Part shown: piece by piece, positions 35,282 through 47,400 of the stretch
Numbering within the stretch: position 1 is the first letter of the stretch
Layout of the letters: each line of letters opens with the position of its first letter
Assembly: GCA_947179485.1 (NCBI GenBank)
Contig: OX359249.1
Location: 8,556,001 to 8,620,000, forward strand
From: Allacma fusca
Taxonomy: Eukaryota; Arthropoda; Collembola; Symphypleona; Sminthuridae
Direction: 5' to 3'
DNA length: 64,000 nucleotides
Made by a program: the position numbers and the translations under genes
Notes under the pieces: model-generated
The model's database searches: none
The model's input: only the letters and a program-made list of their open reading frames with translations
What the model was told of the DNA's origin: nothing

Positions 35282-36150
35282 TTACTTATACTTAAGTACA
35301 CTATGAATGCATGTACTTTCCTTACTACACGAGAATAAAATGTCATATGAGCAGGTTACACTTATTATTACAGCGTTAAAATTCCTCATGCAACGGTCCA
35401 CCTTTATTTTTATATGTAACGCATGCATGGCGTGAGGCTGAGGCTGAGACTTGGACTGGAAAGATGAAGAGGACTCAAAGCAATCGAAAGGAATAGCGTC
35501 ATTTCAGTCATGATTGGTTGGTTTATGGGTTGCATACATTCGACGGAGTACGGACGGATCCTTCGGTTAAACTACGCACAGTGGTCAAGAAAGGAATTTG
35601 TGTCCGTACGGTCCCGTACTTACATCTAAATAGTTATTTGATTTTAAGCCGAGTTGAAGGTAACTTCTGTCAAGTAAGTAATCTGTAACTGTAGTGCTAT
35701 TCTAGTGTTGTTGTTTTAGTGTATGTAAATTACGAAACTCGTAATTGTTATGTTATTTTAAATGCTGTCAGTCCCTCTTGGAGGGTGGTGCATATGTAAC
35801 TATTTCGGAATAACGATCGCAACCAGCAATTCGGGCTGTACTTACATGTAAAAATAAAATACAGGGTATAAGTAGATACTTGCAGGATTATTGATTCCTT
35901 TAATAATAATATAACAAAATTAATAATAAATTATCAGTCTACTGTAACTCCATGTCTTATTACCATAAGAGTATTCAAGTTGATTCATCGTCCGTGTCCG
36001 TACACTTTAGGACCTTTGAGCGTATTTGAGGATTGTCCCGTGTTTTAAAAACAATTTCTAATTCTATAGTGGATGACATCGGGGGGCAATTGTGATTTGG
36101 AAATTGTACATGAGATTGAACTAATTTGATGTACTGAATGTATTTTTAGG

Positions 36151-38288
36151 ATGGCTGGAGGTAAAGCTAAAACTGGACGACAGAATGGTGAGAAGAAAAT
36201 GGGCTGGAAGGAGGTGAAAGAGCTCCGAAAGCCTGTGAATGGACTATTTTATATCGAAAAGATACAGCGGAAATGGGTCGGAAAAAATGGGGATATTTTC
36301 TATTATGTTCGATGGTGGGGTTACCCCAAGTAAGACTTGAGACTACTAATGTACTATGTATAATTGGTTTGTTGAGGATTTCTGTCGCGTCGACGGAGGG
36401 ACATTTTTCGGATTGTTGATATTATCAATTATGTTTAATCATGTTGATTTCAAACTGAGCGTATACATACAGTGTACTGCTGCTCTATGTGTAAACTACC
36501 AGGTCGTCTTTTGAGGGTTTTTTTCTGTATGGGGCAGAAATATTTGGATGCATTCCTGTTGACCACTGCGTAAATGGTTGGCCGGAGAGCATACCACTAC
36601 ATGAACCTAGTGTTCCTTTTAGAACTGATCTTATAGAGACGTACTGTTTGAGTAGGCTGTATTTAAGTGTATTTCCTTACTAATTACCCACTGTCTGTAA
36701 GTACTTGAGGTTGTTGAAAATAAGTTATTTCATTTATAGGACATACAACACTTGGGAACCCCCGAGTAGTTTTACCGACTGCCCCGAAGTAATTGATGAG
36801 TTCGAACAGTCACGTGAATTACTTGCTAGTAAACGGAAGAACCGGAGTGGACTCAAGAAAATACCACGGAGGGTTTACGCAAGGAGTCGCGTCGAGAAGG
36901 GAGATAATGTGATGAAACTATGTTTTGAAAACACGGAAGTGTCTGAAAAATATTCTTCAGTAACTGAAAATCTAATTGCCGAGTTAGAAGAAGCACCGGG
37001 TCATGTGGAAGTTATGACGGAAGTTGATATTCAACCCGAAGTAATTCATGAGTTCGAACAGTCACGTGAATTACTTGCTAGTAAACGGAAGAACCGGGGT
37101 GGACGCAAGAAAATACCACGAAGGGTTTACGCAAAGAGTCGCGTCGAGAAGGGAGATAATTTGATGAAATTATGTTTTGAAAATACGGAAGTGTCTGGAA
37201 AAGAGTCTTCAGTAACTGAAAATCTAATTGCCGAGTTAGAAGAAGCACCGGATCATGTGGAAGTTATAACGGAAGTTGATGTTCAACCCGAAGTAATTGA
37301 TGAGTTCGAACAGTCACGTGAATTACTTGCTAGTAAACGGAAGAACCGGGGTGGACGCAAGAAAATACCACGAAGGGTTTACGCAAGGAGTCGCGTCGAG
37401 AAGGGAGATAATTTGATGAAATTATGTGTTAAAAACACGGAAGTGTCTGAAAAAGATTCTTCAGTAACTGAAAATGTAATTGCCGAGTTAGAAGAAGCAC
37501 CGGATTTGATGGAAGTTGATATTCAACCCGCTTTGGAAGAACATGTGGACGAAGGTGTGGACAGTGACTCTAGTTCGTTGGTAATTCTGCAAACGGAGAG
37601 CATTTCAGTCGAACATTACCAGAAGATTGTCAGAAGGGGATCCGACGTCTGGAACAATGAAAACATGGAAATTCCAACGTTGGAACCTGCGCCAAGTCTA
37701 GAAGATGAACATTCCATTAGCTCAGCTGACACTGAAACCATGGAGATTCCTATTTTGGTCCTTGAGCAAAGTCCTGTAGATGATCAGGTATAAGGGTGTA
37801 GACTTTATCGAAGTGCGAATCTTGATGTCGGAGTTTTAGAATCGGACATATCAGTTTCATATTTTACATACTGTTGTTAAGATTAAATTTTTCTTTGCTT
37901 TTAGTACATCCGAATTTTAAAAACTGAGGAAATCGGAGCCCGACAGAAAATGTCTCCGAAGTTTATTGGCACAGCAGTAATAAAGAGTAAAGTTCATTAC
38001 ATAGCCACCTGCGAGGACGATGGGTGCACAGCAAGTATCACTTCCAACCTGGCTCTTAAATTTTTTCCCCAGAATGTAGTCGATTTACTGAACAAAATAC
38101 CCATAAGGTACGACTTACATTGTTGTCTTTTAAGTGACGGGTATTGCCGACTCTGGGAGGGTGGTAATGATTTTAACGATCTCTACGCCATTAGGATGCA
38201 TATTGATCAACAGCGATTCCTAATTCAGCCAACAAGTCCTGGGAATTTACTTTGCGATAATTGCTTGATGGAACTGGAGTACCAATAG
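36151..38288 (+). CDS. HP1-like chromodomain protein with tandem-repeat hinge (three coding exons)
   Basis: Exons 36151-36329, 36740-37787 and 37905-38288, GT-AG and in phase: 1,611 nt, 536 residues. The chromodomain (about residues 31-86; FYIEKIQRKW, YYVRWWGYP, NTWEPPSSF) is split by an intron after WGYPK. The methyl-lysine cage is aromatic: F33, W55, Y58. Residues 75-322 are three repeats of 84, 84 and 80 residues, each starting with the chromodomain's final helix (PEVIDEFEQSRELLASKRKN), then a basic KKIPRR patch and an acidic tail. An acidic spacer follows. The C-terminal exon (from residue 410) has KFIGTAVIKSKVHYIAT, then FFPQNVVDLLNKI, resembling a chromoshadow domain, the HP1 dimerisation module, but without the usual C-terminal Trp. 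HP1 proteins bind H3K9me2/3 in heterochromatin. At 536 residues it is much longer than ordinary HP1 (about 200). HP1 derivative likely; a rhino-like specialised paralogue is possible. Confidence 0.85.
36783..37526 (+). repeat. 252-bp coding tandem repeat, three copies (252, 252, 240 bp)
   Basis: Units start at 36783, 37035 and 37287, each with CCCGAAGTAATT. Copies differ at only a few percent of positions, including synonymous sites, so amplification is recent. The third copy loses 12 bp near its end. Confidence 0.97.
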
Positions 38289-38665
38289 TACTTAATAGTC
38301 GCAATTATTGTTTTATTTTTGAAGGGCTATTTGATGTTTACTTAACGTCACAACGTCAAATCTTCAATTATTTTTTGCTGGAACGCCAAATTTTAATTTT
38401 CCTTGTTTCAAAAAACGGAATTTTCCCACTGTCTTGAATACGGCGTGGTTTTATTTTTAATATTTTACGAGCAATGCACAGCTTGTATTTTAAACAAATA
38501 ATTTAATGTAATTGCTGGCTTAGCAAGGCAAATGTAAATAGGGAAGGTAGTAAATAGTTGAATGCAATATCTGCTGCGCTGTGCTATGGTCGCCGATTTT
38601 TTGTAAAAAGTTTTTATTTTGTTCTAAATAATTTCGAATCAATAAGAATTTTTAACATTCATTCA

Positions 38666-38671
38666 AATAAA
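38666..38671 (+). terminator. Candidate poly(A) signal of the HP1-like gene
   Basis: AATAAA followed by an A-run, about 380 bp past the stop codon. Confidence 0.35.
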
Positions 38672-41600
38672 AAAAAAGACAGAAAGCGTGCGTAAATTTG
38701 AATCTCAAATCCGTATTACACCAAGACTCTTTCAAATTAGGAGAGAGGATAATAAATACATACATAGTTAATATAGTTCATTCGTTGGAATTTCGTCCTG
38801 TGATTTAAAAAGTAGCGTACTCCAAAAAAATTTAGTTTCACTGATATTGTGAATCATACGAACTAGCTAGTCTGATCAAAGTGGATTTTTATTTGGAGAC
38901 AAAAAATGACAAAATGTTGAGCGAAAAAAGTTACTTCGCTGTTCAAAACTTTAATCCATGATCTCAGCATAGATTATTTGCTCGTAATCCGAAATCTTAA
39001 TTCAAACCCAATTTTTCTCATCCCTAGAAGTGGAAAGTGAGTAATAAAATTATAGAAATTATATTAACTGTTCCAAAGTAGGGTTTTTATGTATCCGAAC
39101 GAGGTACAACGTCGTAACGTCCTGTGAATGTGTCACAATATAGTGAAGCCGCAAAATATCTTTGTTGTGCTCGACGGAAGCAAACGGGATTTTTTATATA
39201 GATTAAGTATAATACTTTGCCGTCCGATGGCGTTGGGGATTGTAAAAGACTGTTGAAATAAGATGAATTTGCTTTACTGTATTTCATTTTAAGTTTCATT
39301 GTGCCATGTGTGCCTTTGAAAACTTGCTGACCTATAAAAGTAGTGAGCTTATCGGATTTTCAAGAACTTTATTTGTCGGAGAGAAAAGTATTATTAAAAA
39401 ATTATTATGTTTGTACGAATCACAAACGTTAAGCAATCTGTACATATCTTTTTTATACCACTACTTCCGTGTGTATGCAAGAGCATAGGATTAAATGCTA
39501 ACAAACTTTGTAATTATTACATCCGAAATTCATTCAGTATTTTCTTGATAGAAATGTCCTTCAAAGTTACTATTTGGATTTACGACGCAACTGAATAATT
39601 TTTTATTAAGTTGTTAATTATTAATGAATAATACCTTGATACCGATAAAATTTACCTCTGTATTTGTCACAACGCAATATTATTCTCGACCAAGACTGGT
39701 GTTATGTGAGCAGAGTACCCTTCGTAATTTTATTTTAATGTCACTACGACTCTGTACCAAAAATAAATCGAATTACCTAAGCCACCTAAATAGGTAGCTT
39801 GAGCTGTTATTTAAAAATCATATTGTTAGTGTCATATGTTATTCGAACGTTGAACATACGGAATTGAACGATCTTAAATGAGGTTCTTTTGCAAGTTGAT
39901 AGTTTCATGTTGATAGATTGTTGCATCAATCATGTGGGTATTCTTTCTTAAAGGTTAAGCTTTAGTTGAAGAGATGCCTGTTATTCTGTTGGCTGTTGGC
40001 ACACTTAAAATCTTCCAACTTTTACTCCGTAAACTGTCAACCCAATTGATTTGAATGACACCACACAAGGGTAGAAACCTATGCAAAGAATTTCCCCTAG
40101 GACTTTGAAAATATGTGGCATAAGGAAGAAAGTCATATTTTAAGAACTATCACTGATTAGATTTTGCTGTCACATTTCATGGTATTCTATGTTAGTAAGT
40201 AGGTCATCAAGTAGCAACGTAGCAAGTACTTTGTATGGATTGGGGCAACCTGCGAACCTACATTCACATCATTTCTGATCCAGCCGTTTCGACGGGTAAG
40301 CATTTATTTATTGAATATTTCTTGGGTTTGAAAATAAGACGTCTTCATGGTAGGGAAGAAGAGATATATTTTCCCTTTGAGTGACATGAACTTTCTGAAG
40401 AATATACATTTCTCTAATGATGGTGAACCCTTATTAAATCATCCTAAAACTGGATATGCGGAATTCTATGCCTTGAAATGTGAGCACTAGTCCTTCGAAG
40501 GTAAAAATAATTTTTAATTTAACTTGTCTCAAAAATCACGTGCACTCTTAAGAATGCAAAGACTGATTTAAAAGAGAATATTAATAATAAGAAATTTAGT
40601 CGAGAATCGATAGGACGGTACGGCATGAAATAATGGAAAGTACTTACTCTGATGATGGTACACACAATTGAAAGAATGAGTCTCGTTTTCCCTTAAACCA
40701 TATCGTCTTGATCGAACAATTAAGTTAGGCTAAGATTACATGCAGATTAGAGTGTGAAGCGAGTCGTGGAAAGAAATTCAAAGGGTTCACTGGATCTGTC
40801 TTTTTATCAGCTCCAGTTTTTTCTCTGGGTTTCGTCGTCATCGTCCCCAATCCTTCAATGTATTGTAATATGCCCGTCTCGAAACTGCCTCAATCTTTCT
40901 ATCTGATTGTGGCTGTGTGTAGTGACTAGTGAGTGACTCAACTCTGTGAAATCAGTGGCAGTGCAATGGAACCGTCATCAGCCAGGGGGGGTCTTTCTCA
41001 ATCTTTTTCTTTTTATCGTCATCCTTTCCGTGCCATCTCTGACGTTTTGGAAAATTTTCTATAAGTTAACACTTGCTCTTAATTGAATTGTTGGAGCCTC
41101 GTGTGAAAGCTTACAAATGACATACATACAAGTCTTATTTACAGCACATTCAGAAACGATTTTACGTGTTTAAACGCAAAGAATGTACATTTTGTCTTTT
41201 TCAAACTTTTTTTCATTTGAAACATAGTCCCCTTGTATTGTCTATATCATTACATGGTACAAACCCTGTAATTCTATAGGTATATCTAGAGAGCTACACA
41301 AATGTCAAATTGTAAGACCCTCACAATCAGTTTCCTTCAATAAACAAGTCCCAAACTAACCCAATTACGCTTCTTAAATAACTGCGGGTTCGGTGATAAC
41401 CTTGCGTCCGGTAGTATTTGTTCTCATTAAGTGAAAGTGTTTATATCTTAAGTACCTGTAAAGATAAGTATATTATTTTCGGAGTTGTTCAGTTCGCTTC
41501 TGATGTTCATGATTGTTCCTTATTAGATTGGGGAATCTGTCCACTCAACGTGTGTGTCAAATTAGACTTATTTTGAGTATGCATTACTATTTTACCACAG

Positions 41601-44019
41601 GTATACATTGTACCATTAATCCCATTTGTTGATGTTTCTGTGAATATTACTTTTGAAAATGCTAGACTAATTTTACTGACTGGGAATGGAAAACATCACT
41701 CATTCATTGTATAAGCCCGGCAGAATCAGAGTTACTCGTTGTTACAGAACAGTTCCCTCCGGAATGCCAATCCGGCGCGTATTTCTTTCTTTTAGTTTAA
41801 TATGTACGTAAGAGTACGCGGCCGAAATTCAATATGCCTTAAGGAAGGTATCCCTTCCCTTTTTCAGTTTTTTTTTTGAGAAGCGGAGTTGTTTACTGCG
41901 GAGTTCGGAACGTCGTTTAAAAACTAAAGTGTACGCTCATTCAAATACTGTAACATGGGAAAAGTTAAAGAACTATTTGCCAGTAAAGTAATTCTTTATC
42001 CAGTGTACATAGCATGCCTGGATAGTGATGATTAGGATGCAGAATAGCAGATTAAAGAATGTTATCATGGGGAAAAAGGGGTTCACAGACGTATCTGGAC
42101 AGGACAATATAGTGCTATAAGTTACTTGGTATGGAAATATCTTGGAGCTTCTGAAACTAAGAATGGAACCTGGAAGAAGCATCATTACTGAATGTCCTGG
42201 TTGACGGTAATCCGGAGTTTATAATATGGGTTTACAGTTAGAATAAGTGGACTAAATACGAGTACAAGGGTGCTTGGTCTTATTTGTTCAGCATAACAAG
42301 AGGATGAGAATCAGATCACAATCTTGAGGCAGTTATCAAATGGATTAAAGAGGTACCGTATAGATATGTAGGAATAATAATGGCTACGGGATAAATGTCT
42401 GAAAGTGAACTTGTTACGAGAGTAGGAGGAGGTAAGCTCAGCTCAATGCGTAAAAGTAGCGATCGGAGTAAGCACTCAGTCAGTACTACTTGTCGCACAG
42501 TATAGAGTAAAAGTAACCGAGTAAATAAACGTGAATAAAAAGCCGTACAGGAAATTTCAACCCGAGGTTAAAAGTCAGTTGACCCCGATTATCAAATAGA
42601 AGCCCAGGGATCAAATGGATTACACGTGTTCCTACTACTACTCATCCCCATAAGGTGCTGGTGAGTGCATAATAGGAACCAGGTTTAAAATCATGACGTA
42701 CATACACAATGTTCTACCTACAAAGCTCTGTGTAATTACAATCGTTTCAGACTTTACACACATTTCCGCAGGCGTTCGCATTAACATATACGCATAGTAT
42801 TTTACTGTTAGATTTTTTTTTTTTTTACAAATCTTCTCTACCGTAAGGTGAAAAGTATCTTAAGCTCTTGTGAATTAAACACGCGTTGTTATTTACGTTG
42901 CATAAGAATAGATTCTTGTAGTATATGAACGTGTCTGTCACCCTTTGGAGTATTTTCAATGCATTTGAATATTAGAGACATTGTAAGGGAGCTGATTGTG
43001 TTTAATGAGCTACATATACATACTTAATCTGGTCACTTTTCATATCTCAGAACCAGAGTGATCACTCACTGAATAATCCCTCGAGAATGCAGGGTTTTAT
43101 CTGAGAATCAAGTCCAATCCTATTGATTGTGTGTGGCGCAAGGATGCGATTTAAATCCCCCTCTGACTAAATACCCAGGAAGTAGTATTGAATCATAGGA
43201 AAAATTTGCGTGTGCTCAATTTATTCTCCTCACAAATGGGCATGTAGCAATTATTTTAATTTGAGCGTGTGCGACTATTTAAGAATGTAAATGAGGAACA
43301 ATTTGACGGAGTATTTACTTAAAATCAAAAATCTCTACGTAATGTACGCATGTTAATCCGGCTAACCCAGTATTATTTATTTTGTTGATAATTACTACTT
43401 GCCCACCGCACTGACTTGCATTCCTGCTTTCTCACACACAAGGTTCTGTCCCAGCCACTTATTCACGTGGATGTGTATCTGTACGCTTACTTTTTGCTGA
43501 TGTTTCGTCGATAATTCCCTATGTAACAAAGATATTCTTCCCTTGAATGCCAATAAGATAAGCATGGATTGGAAACATTGTTCTGGGAGATACATACATA
43601 TAGGTAGTAATATCACATCATCAGTTGATCCTATCTATCCTCATTTACCGCGGGAGCTATTCGTAATTACTCCTTTGGCTACTTGCTTCACCCAACTTGA
43701 TACATAAGGCGTACCCTTTGATGGAATGGCAGGATAGCTTGTGTACTGTAGGATTTAGGTATATGCTTATATAAGGGTTCGTATATTGAAAATATAATGG
43801 TTGTGGGTACAAATAATGCATTCTAAATTAGCTCCTCACTCCAACTAATATGAAGGCATGGACGGGAAGGAATTCTTTAGATCGGCGTCTTAAATACCTT
43901 CTTTAGCCCCGGTTGAGTTGTGAATACCAACTGATTTATCTGACTGTAAATTGTATCAAAGGGTGTAATATGGATGCGACTTGAGAGTCAAGCCTCACAG
44001 TTTGATCCATTGATTAACC

Positions 44020-44454
44020 ATGATGTGTGTTTTCTTTCTTTGGAAAACATCACCCATGGAATTTGATGGATGCCAATCACAAGCTCGGTCATCTTTTCCC
44101 CGCGTTCTTATCATTATTCATAAATTTAAGAGGCAAAGAGAAACGTTTTTTTTTGCCCCCTGTTCCTGTGTACAGTATCTGTCCGACATCCTTGAGACTA
44201 CGGGACTTGAACAGAACTGTTTACTGTCTCTTTCAAATCTATTTGTTGTCAAAAAATATTTCCAAACATGCCTTTTACTACTTCCATTTTCAAAATCATT
44301 AATATCAACCAATCTTTCACCAGCTACTATAAGAACCATTTCAATATTGAGTAAAGAATTTGATAAATTTGAAGAATCTCTCTCATTGTCAGTACTTTTT
44401 CCTCATCTATATATATTTTCTTTAGATGCCCGATATCAAGAGAAACGGACCTGA
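44020..44454 (+). other. Orphan open frame, 144 codons, unrecognised
   Basis: Rich in Leu, Ser and Phe with no recognised domain and no matching exon nearby. A second overlapping plus-strand frame runs alongside, which favours low stop density over coding. Listed only because it is among the longest frames in the gene-poor region. Confidence 0.12.
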
Positions 44455-47400
44455 AGACAGTCTGACCAAAGGTAATGAAGAAACATGTCAAACTTGTTGT
44501 GCATAGAACTTCAGATGAAACTGGGAAGAGTGGCAGCTTAAGCTTAATATGAGGCTCTGTAAGATTTCAGGTGATTAATTGTCCATTCTTTACATAGGAG
44601 CTTAGCGTAGATCCTCAGAAGGTAATGGATCATAATAAATGAATGGTATTCCGAATCTGACGGGAGTGTGTGTCTGTATATATATATAAATACTAGGAAA
44701 AGTGAGGCGAGAGCAGGACAAAAAGCCTTCAAAGGAATTCACTTTCAGCTCTTTTTTCTTCATCGGAGTGATCCATACAGTGCGGTTTTGTGCATAGGTT
44801 CTCTGATAGAATCCTCACAGTCCTCTACCTATATGGCAGTCCCCAGAGAACAGTAATCTCGTCTGTAGTCATCAAGTTTGAGTTGAGTGTGAAGACAGTA
44901 GGCGTTTTCTTACCCATAAATTTGCGTTTCGGTGAGTCAAGACATGTCATAAATTACCATTTTAATTAGCTACTTGGAATGGGATGTTAACCTTATCTTT
45001 GAGGTTTGAAAAGGAAAAGGCGTCCGAGTCCAGGGAAAGTATATTTCTATTACACTGCTAAAGTAGCTAAACAAGGGCAAATGCCTGCTTGGTCCTTTCA
45101 ACAATAAGGACAGGAGCTTGTACGTACTGGATGGTGCATGGTGGCTATGCTATATCGGGTCTCCAAAAGACTTGGGATTCCTCCTGTTACGTAGATTCCT
45201 GGTAGGGACCTTTCAGTAAAACTACAGTATACTGCTGGTCCAGCTAATAACTTCTCCGAGGCTTTCCATCCTAACTGGACAACTTCGTAAAAACTGACGG
45301 ACTGGTTGGAGGTATGAGCGGGATTTTGGTTATGTCTTGTGGAGGCATTTAGTGGCGTGTGTGCTCCTCACGCTTACGCCTGTGTGATTACATACTTATG
45401 ACTAACTTATAGCTCTAAAACTGAAATATCTGGATAGTATTTCCATTATCACAAGGTTAGAATAATAATTAAGGGGTAATGTTGACCTGTTAAAGACAGT
45501 GTTGCATTAAAAACACGGCTCATCTACGTTTATCAACTTCCACCATGTACTTTATGTCCTAATGACTCCCAAGTTATGCTGTACCCGATATGAGAAAACA
45601 TCCGCGGCGATCTTCCTGACTCCTATGGTATTATCTATGGAGAAATTAAAGGCGGGAGTGGATGATAGGTAGGTCATATTTTCATCCTTTCCTGTGTTCT
45701 TCCATGCATAAAAACATGGTTTCACCGCACTTTGATTGCTTTTTCACCTCAACCTACTCCATTTTAATGTGTATTATAGGAAATTTAATGTGGTGCTGGT
45801 TCCTCCGTCACATGTACGGAAGGTAACTTCGTCTTGTTCTTTACAAATCCTAAAGAGAGATATGCGGTAGAGAAGCTATTTCACTGGGATAGACCATCCT
45901 GGCATTCCTTCGGACATTTTTCTTGTACATACAGGAGGCAAGCTTTAAAGTACTTAAGGGTTACAATGCTTCCACAATGCTGTAACTGCGTTAAACTATG
46001 CTAACGATAAGAGGACATGGAATTCAAGTTAAGCTTCAAACCACCGTCATGTATAGTATGAAACATGAGGCGCAAACTTTTAGTGGTGAGGAGAAACTTC
46101 ACATCTATTCATTTAGCTTACCACTGTAAATCTCAGGGTAAATAGTAATTACAACTTGTTGTCTAATGCGGAAACACAGGGAAAGGAGTATAAGAATTGA
46201 GGAACGTGAGGGATGTGCATGTAAATGGAGTATATGCTGGCCCTATGTGTGAGGACCCATGGCGGAATCTCTCCATGGACGAATCAAAAAGGTTCCTTTA
46301 TATTCAATGAAGAAACATATGTATGAATACAGTGTGTATGTATGTAAGCAATTTTAATTACTTCTATAGCCAACCTTTTCCCCGTCTCTCAGAGAGTAAC
46401 TAAAAGTGGGGTGTATGTACAGCCCTTTAATCTAAGCCCTTATTTCGACTCTAGGATTGGATGAAGAAATGGTCAGACGTGGACGGTATGCTGAGGGCAT
46501 GGATACATAAAACCGACTGATGAAAACAATTTCGGAATGTTTTTGGTGTCATTTTTAAAATGGATAAATCTTTTGCACATCAGTCTTCTCCATGCGTGGC
46601 GTCTGCGGGAGTTCTAACCTTTATTAGATGGAGTTGTACAACACACACCTCTCTTCTCTCCACAAGTAACCTGCTCTCCTCTTGGGTAAGTCTGAACTAC
46701 ATGGACGTACATTATTTTAAGGTTTAAGGGTACCAGCAAAAATACCAAGACTTGACCAAACCTATTATTATATTGTTTTATTTTTATTTATTCTCCACAT
46801 AAGTCCTATCTGCCGTGTGCGTACTAGTCAGCGGACGAAAGGAAGGAATGCCATTGCCATAAACGGATCATCGCTATACATTCCTCCGGCACTTCTATTG
46901 CTATTACTGGACTCAGTGGACCGTGAAATATGTGTGAGCAGACTTCACAGCTTCCCTAGAGAAACTATAGCAATCGTTTTTTCATCTCTCCCTCCTCTTC
47001 ACAACAGTCTGATAATCATTAGAAAAAAGACATCGTTACAGGAAAAAACTTTTGTAAACAAAGAAAGTAAGAGTGACACATTTACTCTCACGGTTCTCAA
47101 ATCAGATTGTGTTTATCCCAATAGTAAACGATTGAGATGTACATAGATACTTGCAGGGAAATTCAATTTCATTTGAAAAAAATTATATGTTTTGTATTCC
47201 TCATATGTATGTGTCCAATCAAGCCAATCCAAGACAATTTGTGTGTAGTTTGAGCGTGCCATTTAAATACTTTGATGTACATACTTGTACAGCTAATACA
47301 GTATTGTTTCTGGTATAATACATGGACATTGTTTATACAAATAATGAAATTTTGGAGGGATATTACCTGATCAGCCCTTTCTCTATAAGGATATTAAAAA

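Larger units (their letters stand above)
31503..36149. other. Intergenic region between Orai C and the HP1-like gene
   Basis: The divergent spacer holds both promoters. No recognised gene. It contains a 185-bp palindromic MITE-like element, a block of 38-bp degenerate repeats with inverted partners, a copy of the dispersed 13-mer, and a 91-codon minus-strand frame with one hydrophobic segment. An AG at 36148-36149 just before the HP1-like ATG means a non-coding first exon lies upstream; a donor (CAA|GTAAGT) near 35672 is a candidate end of it. Confidence 0.55.

Noticed and set aside
44020-44454. 144-codon plus-strand frame as a real gene
   Set aside because: Composition is Leu/Ser/Phe-rich, a second frame overlaps it, and no splice partner or domain was found; kept only as a low-confidence note.
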